Of a DNA stretch of 64,000 nt, positions 56,615-64,000 are shown piece by piece (within the stretch, counting starts at the first letter, position 1; every line of letters starts with the position of its first letter). The stretch comes from Sphingomonadales bacterium UBA1936. Lineage in GTDB: Bacteria; Pseudomonadota; Alphaproteobacteria; Sphingomonadales; Sphingomonadaceae. Made by a program: the position numbers and the translations under genes. Location: NCBI GenBank assembly GCA_002336985.1, contig DDFE01000151.1:44252-108251 (forward strand). The letters run 5' to 3'. The notes below the pieces were generated by a model. It was given only the letters and a program-made list of their open reading frames with translations, ran no database searches and was not told where the DNA came from.

Positions 56615-57037
56615 CTATGTGGCTGGTGCCCGGTCGTCGTCATACAGGCGATGCTCGACCCGCACGAGTACGACTTCCGTGGGACGATCGGTCTTCAGCA
56701 GCGCCTGAAAGGCTGCGGTTTTCGCACCCCGCGCCGGCAGGACATTCCAGCGCGTATCGACCGTCACTGGTGCGCTGTTGTCGGCGAACCGGCCCTCGAT
56801 GTGGAGATGCCCCCGGATCGAGCCAAGATAGAATTCCTGCCGGCGCACGCGTCCGAGAATCTGGATACCATTGGGATCCGGATAGGCATTGACCCAGAAG
56901 ACCTGAAGAACGCGGCTGCCCGCGACCAACAACGGGGTTTGCAAGCGCTCGTTCATGACGCACGCCCCAAGCGCGCCCGCCATCACCACGAGCACCGCTG
57001 TCCGCGTCACTGTGAACCGGCTGAATGATGCGTGCAT
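56615..57037 (-). CDS. Hypothetical lipoprotein
   Basis: A 140-residue protein with a lipoprotein-type signal (AVLVVMAGALGACVMNE, Cys 26). The mature part looks beta-rich (NGIQILGRVRRQEFYLGSIRGHLHIEGRF). No family is recognised. It stands alone on the minus strand between the metal island and the relaxase gene. Confidence 0.65.
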   Translation of the reverse strand: MHASFSRFTVTRTAVLVVMAGALGACVMNERLQTPLLVAGSRVLQVFWVNAYPDPNGIQILGRVRRQEFYLGSIRGHLHIEGRFADNSAPVTVDTRWNVLPARGAKTAAFQALLKTDRPTEVVLVRVEHRLYDDDRAPAT

Positions 57038-57291
57038 GCGCGTTTAATCCCGAGAAAGAACGGGCCTGAACGACCCGCTCGTTATTAGATCATTGCTCCC
57101 GAATTTGACACAAAAAAAGGCGACAAGAATGACAAGGTCGCCCGGCGTCTTTCAACGTCGCCGCTGCAACCGAGCGCACCGGTTTTTTCGCCCGCGAAAC
57201 CGGCAAGGAGTGCCGCGATCACCCTTCTGCAGGCCCCCAAAATTCGTGTGCGTGCGCCACGACCGAGCGCGCTGCCGCAACCACGGTTTCG

Positions 57292-59259
57292 TCAAGAAAT
57301 TTCCGGACCGCGGCTGCGCCCGATCGTCCAGCCGATCCCGCCTTTACGCACTATTCCTTGCACCTGTTTTCCCAAATGCCGCGACAGCACGGGGCGCCAG
57401 GGGACAAGCGTGAATTCGCGCGACTTTTCGACAACCGCATATTGTCCGCCGAGCGCGTCGATTTTCCGGGTCAGCGTGCCGCGAATATCGTCACCGCCGG
57501 AAACCTGCGCGAACGGCTTGCCCAGCTGCAGCGAGAGTTCATCTGCGATCCGCATCAATTCGCGGCGTTGAAGGGCAGCCAAGACCGAGCCGCGAAGCCG
57601 GGCATCGCGCGCTGCGGGATCGATCAGCTTCTGCTCGACCAGCCACTGGCGACGCACCGCAAGCGCATTGCGCAGGTCGCGACCGAACCCCGCGTCGCGG
57701 ACCACCTGCGGCGTTTCGGACGCAAGTTCGCGGTCGAGCCATGTGGCGGCGTCCGCACGCGTGAGACTCTCGACCGGAACAGGCGACAATATGTCGATGG
57801 CTACAGGACGATCGCGACGCTGTCGCGCCTCATGGGCATCGACCTTATCGAGATGATCGGTCCCGATCCGCCAGCTGCCGTCGGCGTCGCGCTCGAGGCC
57901 GACGCTGCGCCGGATGGCTTCGAGGCGACGGACGTGCGTGTCCGCAAAGGCCTGCGTCGCCGCCCGATCGTGGCGGAGGTGCAGGTCGGAGGAATAGCGT
58001 CCACCGTTTGCGGCAGCCACCGCAACGATCGTCCGGTCGGCATCGCGAATTGCCGCGGGTCGACGCGCGATGCGCACGATCGCACCGTCGGCCAGGGGTT
58101 CGAGCATCTCGCCGCGGCCGATGTCGACGTAATGCGCTTTCCCGTCGACCGCATCGACGAGAAGATAGTGACGGTCGCGATGCTCGTCGGCGAGGCCGCG
58201 CGCGATCACACGCCCGACGAGCGGCGTGCCGTCGCTTTCGATATTAAAAATCGTCGATCCGTCGCTGGATCGATCAAGTCGGCGCGCGGTGAGTTCGCGC
58301 TGCAACGTCCGGATGATATCGCCGCGTTCGCCCATTGCCCGCAGGGTCGCCTCAAGGTCGTCGGCGAGCTGCCACCGATTTCGACCGACGTCGCGGGCGA
58401 GACCGAACGACTGAAGCGTCCGCAATCGGCCCGCGCGAAGCGCAGCCGCATGCGGGTCGGGTGCACCTGCAAAGACAACACGCTCGGTGTCGGCATCCCG
58501 GAGCAGCGAGCGGTCGAGGGCCGTCATCCGCGATGCGCCGACGTCGATGCGCTGCCGAGCCTCAATCTCCAACTGTGTTCGAGGTCCCAGATCGAGTGTC
58601 GCACGCTCGGTCGCCCGGGCCCGAAATCCTTCCGCGATATATTCCCGCGCGATGACGAGATTGCGGCCACGCTCATCGACCCCGCGCAAGATGATGTGCG
58701 TGTGCGGGTGAGCGGTATTGAAATGATCGACGGCCACCCACTCGAGCCTCGTTCCAAGATCTGCCTCGACCTGCGCCATCAGGCGTCGTGTGAACGGCTT
58801 CAGATCATCATACTGGCCGCCGTCCTCGGCCGATACGATGATGCGGAACTGGTGCCGGTCGTCGCCGCTTTTTTCGATGAACGCCTTGCCGTCGACGGCA
58901 TCGGTCTCGGGTCCGTAGAGCTGGCCCGGCTGGCCCTCGCGCGTGACGCCGTCGCGTTTCAAATACCGCAGGTGGGCGCCGGCCGCGGCACGCGCCGTTC
59001 CGGACAGTCGGACGAGGCGTGTCTTGACCGTTGCGCGGCGCAAGGTTGCGCTCCGGCTCGAAAGCACCCGCCCGAAGCTCGCGCCACGCCCGATCCGGCT
59101 GCCATCGAAGCGCCGCGACCGGGGTCCGCTCGCACCCGCAACGTTCAGTCCTGCACGCACCGTCGCTGCGGTAATGAGACTGACATAGCGCCGCGCCTTG
59201 CTGCCACCGCGGCTGCGGATTTTTCCGAGATGCGGCTCGAAGTCGTCGTCGCCGCTCAC
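57292..59259 (-). CDS. Conjugative relaxase/mobilisation nuclease with DUF3363
   Basis: A relaxase of about 655 residues. The start at GTG 59259 gives MSGDDDFEPHLGKIRSRG, the usual opening; a TTG at 59331 would add 24 residues. The VirD2-like nuclease part has the metal His cluster HFNTAHPHTHIILRG (around 205-220), and the long C-terminal part is DUF3363. It would nick oriT and carry the strand into the recipient. It lies first among the transfer genes seen here; no TraG/VirD4 gene is within the window. Confidence 0.88.
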   Translation of the reverse strand: MSGDDDFEPHLGKIRSRGGSKARRYVSLITAATVRAGLNVAGASGPRSRRFDGSRIGRGASFGRVLSSRSATLRRATVKTRLVRLSGTARAAAGAHLRYLKRDGVTREGQPGQLYGPETDAVDGKAFIEKSGDDRHQFRIIVSAEDGGQYDDLKPFTRRLMAQVEADLGTRLEWVAVDHFNTAHPHTHIILRGVDERGRNLVIAREYIAEGFRARATERATLDLGPRTQLEIEARQRIDVGASRMTALDRSLLRDADTERVVFAGAPDPHAAALRAGRLRTLQSFGLARDVGRNRWQLADDLEATLRAMGERGDIIRTLQRELTARRLDRSSDGSTIFNIESDGTPLVGRVIARGLADEHRDRHYLLVDAVDGKAHYVDIGRGEMLEPLADGAIVRIARRPAAIRDADRTIVAVAAANGGRYSSDLHLRHDRAATQAFADTHVRRLEAIRRSVGLERDADGSWRIGTDHLDKVDAHEARQRRDRPVAIDILSPVPVESLTRADAATWLDRELASETPQVVRDAGFGRDLRNALAVRRQWLVEQKLIDPAARDARLRGSVLAALQRRELMRIADELSLQLGKPFAQVSGGDDIRGTLTRKIDALGGQYAVVEKSREFTLVPWRPVLSRHLGKQVQGIVRKGGIGWTIGRSRGPEIS

Positions 59260-59545
59260 AAGGATTGCCGTTCTTCGCGGCGTATCTCGCGACCATTCCA
59301 CACGTCTCGTGAAAAAACGATGTGCAGACAAACAGATAGCAGGGTCCAGGAGACACTGCCTTTATCTTGCCCTCGCCTCCCTTTCCGCTTCTCTCGCCCC
59401 CCACACCGCTGCATTTCGTCCCCGACCTCGCCATCGCAGCCTGGACCGTCCCCATCGGACATAGGCCTTCGAACAGGGACCATGCGGGATGCCGGAAGAG
59501 GCGACGCACCGGATGCGCCGCCCCATCGACAAGGAATTTCGCGCG

Positions 59546-59941
59546 TCATCGCTGCGCCGCGAACGCCGAACGCGCTGCTTTTGCGCTGACGAATTCGCGT
59601 TTTCCGAGCATTCCGTGTGCGTTTCCCTCGCCATCGACGATCATTGTCGCGACGAAATCCCGGCCATCGATCCGCCCGCAGATCGCCACCCTATCGAGCA
59701 AGAGATCCGTGCCTGCGTCGTCGTCTTCGTCCCAAGCGAAGCCGTTTTCACACGCTGCGTAGCTGCCGAGCCACCGCTCCGAAATGCGTGCTTCCCAGCA
59801 AAAATCGGTCTCCTCGGCTTCGAGAAACCGCTCCGCCAGCGCCGCTCCCGCACCACGCCCGAACTCACGCTCCAGCCCCGAAACCAGCGCCGCCATCACC
59901 CGGTCCACGCCTGCGCCGATTGTCATTGCCTGTGCCATCAT
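59546..59941 (-). CDS. Hypothetical protein of the conjugation module
   Basis: A 131-residue acidic protein. The start at ATG 59941 has GGAG five bases upstream. It reads IGAGVDRVMAALVSGLEREFGRGAGAALAERFLEAEETDFCWEA. No named family is recognised. It lies between the relaxase and the lytic transglycosylase, with gaps of about 290 bases on each side. ATG 59980 is an alternative start. Confidence 0.65.
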   Translation of the reverse strand: MMAQAMTIGAGVDRVMAALVSGLEREFGRGAGAALAERFLEAEETDFCWEARISERWLGSYAACENGFAWDEDDDAGTDLLLDRVAICGRIDGRDFVATMIVDGEGNAHGMLGKREFVSAKAARSAFAAQR

Positions 59942-60238
59942 CGATCTCCGAATTGCGTTCGCACCATCGCGAACATTCATTCGAAGACGGGTGACGGGAC
60001 GACTGTCAGGGCTGCCGGAGCGCAGCGCAGGCACCGCGAAGCGGCGGCGGAGGAGCCGATTTTGCCGGCGGCAAACAAGCGAAGACTCGCCTGCGCAGCA
60101 GGCTCCGGCCCGCCGGTAAAATTGGAGGGGCCGCCGGCCTTGCACAGGCGGCACGGCGCCCGTCGTGCTTGGTCTTTCGAGACGAGCCCTGTCACGCTGC
60201 CGCCGCGCGAACCGCCGCCATGCCATGCCCTTGGCCGC

Positions 60239-60907
60239 TCATTGCCCATCGCGGACGATCGCAAACAGGCCGCTTCCGTTGCGCGCGGCCCGGGACAATC
60301 CGGACGCTTCAGGAGGCGCACTGCGCAGTGCGAACATGCGGTCGGTCGCCATTCCGGCGGGAGAAGCGTGATCCATGCGGCCTGGAGACGGCGCGCGCTC
60401 GTAGGGACCGGCAACCGTCGCCAGATAGGCGATCGTCTCTCCCGGCAAAGGCGAATGTCCTGCGAGATGCGCAGCGTAACGCGCCGGTCCCGCGTTATAG
60501 GCGCCGAACAATCCGGGGTAGCCGAAGCGATCGTACATCGCGCGAAGATAGGCGGTTCCGGCAAGGATATTGTCGCGCGGGTCGTCCGGATCGTCGCCGA
60601 GGCCGTGCCGCAGCCGCATGTCGGACCAGGTCGCGGGCATCAATTGCATCAGGCCCATCGCGCCCGCAGGGCTGCGGACGGGGAGCCCACCGCGCACCGG
60701 CTTCCCGCCGCTTTCCGCCCGCATCACGCGCTCGATCCAGCGCACCGGGATACCGAAACGCTCCGACGCGTCGGCAATGAACGGCCGCCAGCGCCAGACA
60801 TCGTCGGCGCGCGCGGGTGTCGCCAGCATGATTAGCACGAGCACTGCCGGGAACGCGCGCCGGGGCGCACGCGAGACACGGGCGATCAACGCCGACAGCC
60901 GCGTCAC
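60239..60907 (-). CDS. Lytic transglycosylase, conjugation-associated
   Basis: A 222-residue SLT-domain protein. The GTG start at 60907 overlaps the TraF stop (GTGA). A signal segment (FPAVLVLIMLATPARA) is followed by the catalytic Glu in ERVMRAESGG (Glu 65), then GLMQLMPATW and GAYNAGPARY. It opens peptidoglycan for the transfer channel (VirB1/TrbN role). Confidence 0.9.
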   Translation of the reverse strand: MTRLSALIARVSRAPRRAFPAVLVLIMLATPARADDVWRWRPFIADASERFGIPVRWIERVMRAESGGKPVRGGLPVRSPAGAMGLMQLMPATWSDMRLRHGLGDDPDDPRDNILAGTAYLRAMYDRFGYPGLFGAYNAGPARYAAHLAGHSPLPGETIAYLATVAGPYERAPSPGRMDHASPAGMATDRMFALRSAPPEASGLSRAARNGSGLFAIVRDGQ

Positions 60908-61485
60908 CGCTTCCACACCAGCTGCGCGCGTCCGACCAGATCGGCACCGGATGTGATCCCCGTATACCGGCCGTCGAACGAGTCGCGTGCGTCCATGAGC
61001 AGGAAGGTCTCGGGCCCGCGCAGCACATGGCACCCTTGCCACCACGGCATCGCACGCCCCCGCGCGTCGGCGACCTTCCGGATGGCGACGGGCCACCCGT
61101 CGCGAAAAACGGTCGGTCCGAGCGCGCAGATCTCGTCGCCTGCGATTGCCGCGACCCGCTTCACCAGCGGCACGTTTTCAGGGAGATAACGCCGCGCCGA
61201 CGCAAGGCGCCGCATGTCCGCCGGAAGACGCGCAATGACCATATCGCCCTGCGCGATCACGGCGTCCGGACTGACTGCGTAGAGGCCGATCGGTGCGCTC
61301 GCGCTCGCGTTCCAGACCAGTCGCGGCACTGGCGGCCATACGATGGTGCCAGCGAGAACCATGGTGCCGAGCGCGATCCCTGCGCCCCGCAGCCGCAGCG
61401 TGCGGCGGCGCGCCTTGGCGGCGCGCAACGTCTCGCCCCATGCGACCAGGGGCGCACCTTCCCGGTGGTCGGACCGCCTAATCAT
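60904..61485 (-). CDS. traF: S26 family signal peptidase (TraF)
   Basis: A 193-residue conjugation-type signal peptidase. One N-terminal membrane helix leads to the catalytic Ser 63 in NASASAPIGLY (SxPxG) and Lys 109 in VPLVKRVAAIAGD. TraF matures the pilin of IncP-type systems. It overlaps the HTH gene by eight bases and the transglycosylase by four. Confidence 0.92.
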   Translation of the reverse strand: MIRRSDHREGAPLVAWGETLRAAKARRRTLRLRGAGIALGTMVLAGTIVWPPVPRLVWNASASAPIGLYAVSPDAVIAQGDMVIARLPADMRRLASARRYLPENVPLVKRVAAIAGDEICALGPTVFRDGWPVAIRKVADARGRAMPWWQGCHVLRGPETFLLMDARDSFDGRYTGITSGADLVGRAQLVWKR

Positions 61486-61711
61486 GGCGAATTCCGCGCG
61501 CCGAGCGGGCGTGCGACCAGGATTCGAGATCGTCGATATGATATTGGATGCGACTGCTGTGGAAGCGGAACAGCGGGCCTTGGCCGCTGGTGCGCAGACG
61601 CTGCAGGTTGCGCAACGACAGGCCGAGCCAAGCGGCGGCCTGCCCCGTGCTCAGGAACGGAGTGCCCTGCCGCGCCCGTTGCGCGCGCTCGATGTCGTCG
61701 TCGGTGTCCAT
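61478..61711 (-). CDS. Small HTH (excisionase-like) protein
   Basis: A 77-residue protein with a HTH_17-type domain: FLSTGQAAAWLGLSLRNLQRLRTSGQGPLFRF. Such proteins act as excisionase/RDF-like factors or regulators in mobile elements. It is the first gene of the traF operon and is overlapped by traF. A hairpin lies about 75 bases upstream. Confidence 0.85.
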   Translation of the reverse strand: MDTDDDIERAQRARQGTPFLSTGQAAAWLGLSLRNLQRLRTSGQGPLFRFHSSRIQYHIDDLESWSHARSARGIRHD

Positions 61712-62028
61712 CCGTCCGGTCCCGTGGCTTCCCGGCGACGTGGTGCCGCTCGGGTCGCCGCGATGCGCTGAACGGCGCGCGCCGGGTAGGATCGAAAACG
61801 CCCCTATCGTTTTTCGACCCTACCAATGCCCCATGACAACGGGCGCAACGTATCGGGCAAAAGGCGCGCGCCTGGCGTGTTCGCATGCCGTAGACGCCGT
61901 CCGTTCACCGGCTTTGCGCCGAACCCGGACTGGCGCTTGTCGGCGGGCCCCCGAAACAATTGCGGAACGATTTTTTCGGCCAATGGCCCGCGCCGCCCGG
62001 TGGAGGGCGGCGCGGGCGTTCGGACCGC
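61712..62028. other. Intergenic region with a hairpin, no gene
   Basis: A 317-base gap between the HTH gene and the DUF736 gene, both on the minus strand. It contains the inverted repeat at 61785-61824. In related elements a parA or DUF2840 gene often stands here; neither is found. Confidence 0.55.
61785..61824. repeat. Hairpin upstream of the HTH/traF operon
   Basis: GGTAGGATCGAAAA (61785-61798) pairs with TTTTCGACCCTACC (61811-61824), 13 of 14 bases, around a 12-base loop. It could be an operator for the HTH protein or part of a transfer or recombination site. Confidence 0.6.
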
Positions 62029-62352
62029 TCAGTCGTTCGGATTCCAGATCAGGGCGAAGACATCGTCGTCGTCCTGGCCCGCCATGCGCCCGAGGTTGGC
62101 GTAGATGCGGCGCGGCCCGAACTCGGGCGCCGCCACCGACATCGAGACATAGTCGTTACCCGAGGTCTCGCTCTTGCGGACCCAGGCGGCACCGATCTCG
62201 ACCCCTTCGCTCTCGACGCGAAAGTCTGGCTGGCTGTCGTTCGCCTTGCGGGCGTTGGGTACCAGCTCGATCGATGCGCGGATCGACAAGGTGCGCAGAT
62301 TGCCCTTGTAGCCGCCGTTCGACTGCTTCGTGACATGACCGATGGAAGGCAT
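62029..62352 (-). CDS. DUF736 protein of the conjugation module
   Basis: A 107-residue protein. AAGGAG precedes the ATG at 62352. It shows GYKGNLRTLSIRASIELVPN and YVSMSVAAPEFGPRRIYANLGRMAGQDDDD, the DUF736 pattern. DUF736 genes are near-universal companions of this relaxase type in alphaproteobacterial elements; function is unknown. Confidence 0.92.
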   Translation of the reverse strand: MPSIGHVTKQSNGGYKGNLRTLSIRASIELVPNARKANDSQPDFRVESEGVEIGAAWVRKSETSGNDYVSMSVAAPEFGPRRIYANLGRMAGQDDDDVFALIWNPND

Positions 62353-62794
62353 TTCGTGTCTCCTTGATAATCGCCGCCGGAACCGTTCCGAAGCGATGGC
62401 GCGACCAAGGGACGGGCCGTGCCGTTCGCGCACCCGAAGGACCGGAGCGCCCAGCGGAGGACCGGCGTCCACGGCGCTTATTTGAAGCGCGCACGCGCGA
62501 CCGCGAGGAGGCGGAACGCCGGGGAAATAAGCGCCGCCCGGCGCCGGTTGCGCGGACGGCACGGGCCGTTCCAGGTCTTGGCGCCACGTCCTTGGAACCG
62601 GTCCGCGGGCATATGAGGGTCCGAAACATGCCCGGCACAGGGTAAAGCGAAGCAGCAGCGGCGGCTAAGTTCTCCACAGCTTTTCGACGATCCGAGTCCG
62701 AACGTCATTGCCCGTCGGCGCGCGCGCGATACAGCGGATCGCGCGTCGGGATCCGGGGGCGGAACCGGTGCTGCGCGAACGGGGCTCTGGGACC
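62353..62794. other. Intergenic region holding a long nested inverted repeat
   Basis: A 442-base GC-rich gap between the divergent DUF736 gene and the small gene at 62795. No gene is supported. It contains a large imperfect inverted repeat described separately and may be an origin of transfer or a control region. Confidence 0.55.
62403..62580. repeat. Nested imperfect inverted repeat (candidate cis-element)
   Basis: Inner arms CGGCGCTTATTT (62472-62483) and AAATAAGCGCCG (62525-62536) are perfect 12-mers with a 41-base centre. Next, ACCGGCG (62461-62467) pairs with CGCCGGT (62542-62548). Outer arms, about 21 bases with two mismatches, lie near 62411-62432 and 62549-62569. A rival small hairpin GCGCTT/AAGCGC (62474-62490) uses the left inner arm. 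Confidence 0.7.
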
Positions 62795-63094
62795 ATGGAC
62801 AGCGAACTGCATTTCGACCGGGGCGGCCAGTCCGTACGCGATATCGAACGCGTAACCGCCGCGCTCTGGGCAGACCTCGCATTCGACGAGCATGCCCGCT
62901 CCGCGCTCAAACGCGACGGTCTCGTTCTCGACGGCCTCCGGCTCACCGGTCCGAGCCCGTTCGTCGTCCATGAGATCCAGAACGACAACGATCGCTTCGC
63001 AGTGTCTGCAGACGCCGCCGATGTGAGCCAGCGCGAGGCATTGCTCGCACTCTGGCAGGTCCATTTCCTCAAGCGCTTGCGCGAGGCGGCCTAA
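62795..63094 (+). CDS. Hypothetical small protein
   Basis: A 99-residue protein. The ATG at 62795 gives MDSELHFDRGGQSVRDIERV. The remainder is acidic and helical (WADLAFDEHARSALKRDGL, REALLALWQVHFLKRLREAA). No family is recognised. It is convergent with the MucR-like gene and divergent from DUF736. Confidence 0.6.
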   Translation: MDSELHFDRGGQSVRDIERVTAALWADLAFDEHARSALKRDGLVLDGLRLTGPSPFVVHEIQNDNDRFAVSADAADVSQREALLALWQVHFLKRLREAA

Positions 63095-63137
63095 GCCACG
63101 CGCGATAGCCGCCGACGCGCCTGGGGAAATTGGGCGG

Positions 63138-63542
63138 TCAGGCGATCTTGACGCGCGGTTTGCGGCCGAGACCGAGCGTTTTTGCAAGCACACTGCGCCG
63201 CGCGGCGTAATTCGGCGCCACCATCGGATAGTCCTTTGGCAGGTTCCATTTGGCCCGGTACGCGTCGGGCGTCAGGCCATAGTTCCGCATCAGATACCGT
63301 TTCAGCATCGTCATTTTCTTGCCGTCCTCGAGACAGACGAGATAATCGGGCTTGATCGAGGCGCGCACCGACACCGCAGGTGCCTGGTCGGACGAAATGG
63401 TGATGTCCCCGGCGGGTCCGAGTGCCGCAAGGGCTCCGTGCACCTTCGCCACCAGTCCGGCAATATCGCCGACGCTGACCCGGTTGTTCGAAACATGGGC
63501 CGCGACAATGTCGGCGGTGAGGGTCAGCAGGTCTTCGTCCAT
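63138..63542 (-). CDS. MucR/Ros family transcriptional regulator with degenerate zinc finger
   Basis: A 134-residue regulator of the Ros/MucR type. The C-terminal DNA-binding region is CLEDGKKMTMLKRYLMRNYGLTPDAYRAKW and LPKDYPMVAPNYAARRS. The finger Cys 70 is kept, but the second Cys is Asp 73 and the His positions are Tyr 83 and Asn 87/Tyr 88, so zinc binding is probably lost, as in some rhizobial homologues. These act as H-NS-like silencers. Confidence 0.88.
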   Translation of the reverse strand: MDEDLLTLTADIVAAHVSNNRVSVGDIAGLVAKVHGALAALGPAGDITISSDQAPAVSVRASIKPDYLVCLEDGKKMTMLKRYLMRNYGLTPDAYRAKWNLPKDYPMVAPNYAARRSVLAKTLGLGRKPRVKIA

Positions 63543-63732
63543 TCCGGGTCCTTACGGCAAAAAATTGGGTGTTGGCCTGTGCTTATCGGCGCGAAGATCC
63601 GGCACGGCAATGCGCGCGTGGCGAAACGCAAGAGCGTAGGGGGATGTCGCTCAATCATATCGCAAAAAGCGCGCGCGTCTGGGAGAAACCTGCACTGGTT
63701 GGACGCCATGGCGTCCGGCATAGGAGAAGATC

Positions 63733-64000
63733 ATGTGCTGTTTCCGATCGCTACCTGCCTTGTTCTTTATAGGCGCATCGCCGGCCTCGTCGCCGCCCGA
63801 GCGGGTCGCGAACGGCACGATCGCCTGGGTGACGGATGGCGATACATTCCGCCTCGCATCGGGCGAACGCATCCGGATCGCGCGGATCGACGCGCCCGAA
63901 ACGCAGATCGGCCAGGCGAAATGCGCCCGCGAAATCGAGCGCGGCAAAGCCGCCACGGCACGTGCGCGCGGCCTTCTCCAGGGCCGCGCGGTCGATTTCG
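63733..64000 (+). CDS. Thermonuclease (SNase-like) family protein (3' partial)
   Basis: The frame runs to the window edge (89 codons visible). The start at 63733 follows AGGAG. A short signal-like N terminus (CCFRSLPALFFIGASPASS) precedes ANGTIAWVTDGDTFRLASG and IRIARIDAPETQIGQAKC, the staphylococcal nuclease core with Arg and Asp of the active site. Secreted nucleases of this type often sit in mobile elements. The C terminus is outside the window. Confidence 0.88.
   Translation, partial: MCCFRSLPALFFIGASPASSPPERVANGTIAWVTDGDTFRLASGERIRIARIDAPETQIGQAKCAREIERGKAATARARGLLQGRAVDF

Noticed and set aside
57358..59589. A 743-codon plus-strand open frame opposite the relaxase
   Set aside because: Antisense shadow of the DUF3363 relaxase; no recognisable domain.
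62665..62685. TTCTCCACA as a DnaA box
   Set aside because: One mismatch, single copy, no AT-rich unwinding region or replication gene nearby.

Overview
The window looks like chromosome, or a large integrated element, of a high-GC alphaproteobacterium, most probably a sphingomonad. The grounds are a PEPxxWA-type sorting signal protein, a TonB-dependent receptor, a SigF/NrsF-controlled bufferin locus of the Caulobacter type, and a TraF / lytic transglycosylase / DUF736 / DUF3363-relaxase module of the kind common in sphingomonad conjugative elements. The genus is inference; no rRNA or tRNA gene was seen.

Left part (1-24546): an acyltransferase-like membrane protein cut by the window edge, then a large nutrient-assimilation locus. 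A TonB-dependent receptor is followed by a strong terminator, a D-2-hydroxyacid dehydrogenase, a HAD dehalogenase-like enzyme, a PuuB-like FAD oxidase, a complete peptide/opine-type ABC importer (Tat-exported binding protein, two permeases, fused double ATPase) and a three-subunit HcnABC/opine-oxidase-like dehydrogenase. Many of these genes overlap by ATGA or TGATG. Two aldehyde dehydrogenases, a double GNAT, a tartrate/isopropylmalate-type dehydrogenase, a class III aminotransferase, an Lrp/AsnC regulator with a good Lrp-type box upstream, an M20D amidohydrolase and alanine dehydrogenase follow. Together they suggest import and oxidative breakdown of an N-substituted amino acid, opine or amine to a keto acid, aldehyde and alanine. 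The exact substrate cannot be read from the sequence.

Middle part (24547-42034): a HupE/UreJ-DUF4198 cluster probably for nickel/cobalt handling, a bicupin, and a Tat-exported D-amino-acid-oxidase-like protein. A divergent pair follows, a PD-(D/E)XK nuclease and a SIR2-domain protein, which is a candidate defence locus. Then come an orphan Rap1a/Tai-like protein and the bufferin locus. The latter has two Cys-rich precursors (BufA1, BufA2), one MNIO maturase (BufB), its partner (BufC), DoxX, a frameshifted DUF1223 gene, and SigF with its anti-sigma NrsF. Three identical-architecture promoters (GTAACC-N16-CGAA) stand in front of sigF, bufA1 and bufA2. A few scattered genes follow: PEP-CTERM, hemerythrin, VOC, a histidine kinase remnant and DUF5694.

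Right part (42035-56525): a heavy-metal efflux island. A divergent MerR regulator of the Cd/Pb/Zn type sits opposite a CzcCBA pump. These are followed by a DUF190 protein, SRPBCC, a short CDF-like protein, a P1B-4 ATPase with a His-rich insert, a ZIP transporter, a DUF305 lipoprotein and a full CDF exporter.

Far right (56526-64000): part of a conjugation module, mostly on the minus strand (relaxase, small gene, lytic transglycosylase, TraF peptidase, HTH protein, DUF736). It contains a striking nested inverted repeat near 62403-62580 and is followed by a MucR-like regulator and a thermonuclease cut by the window end.
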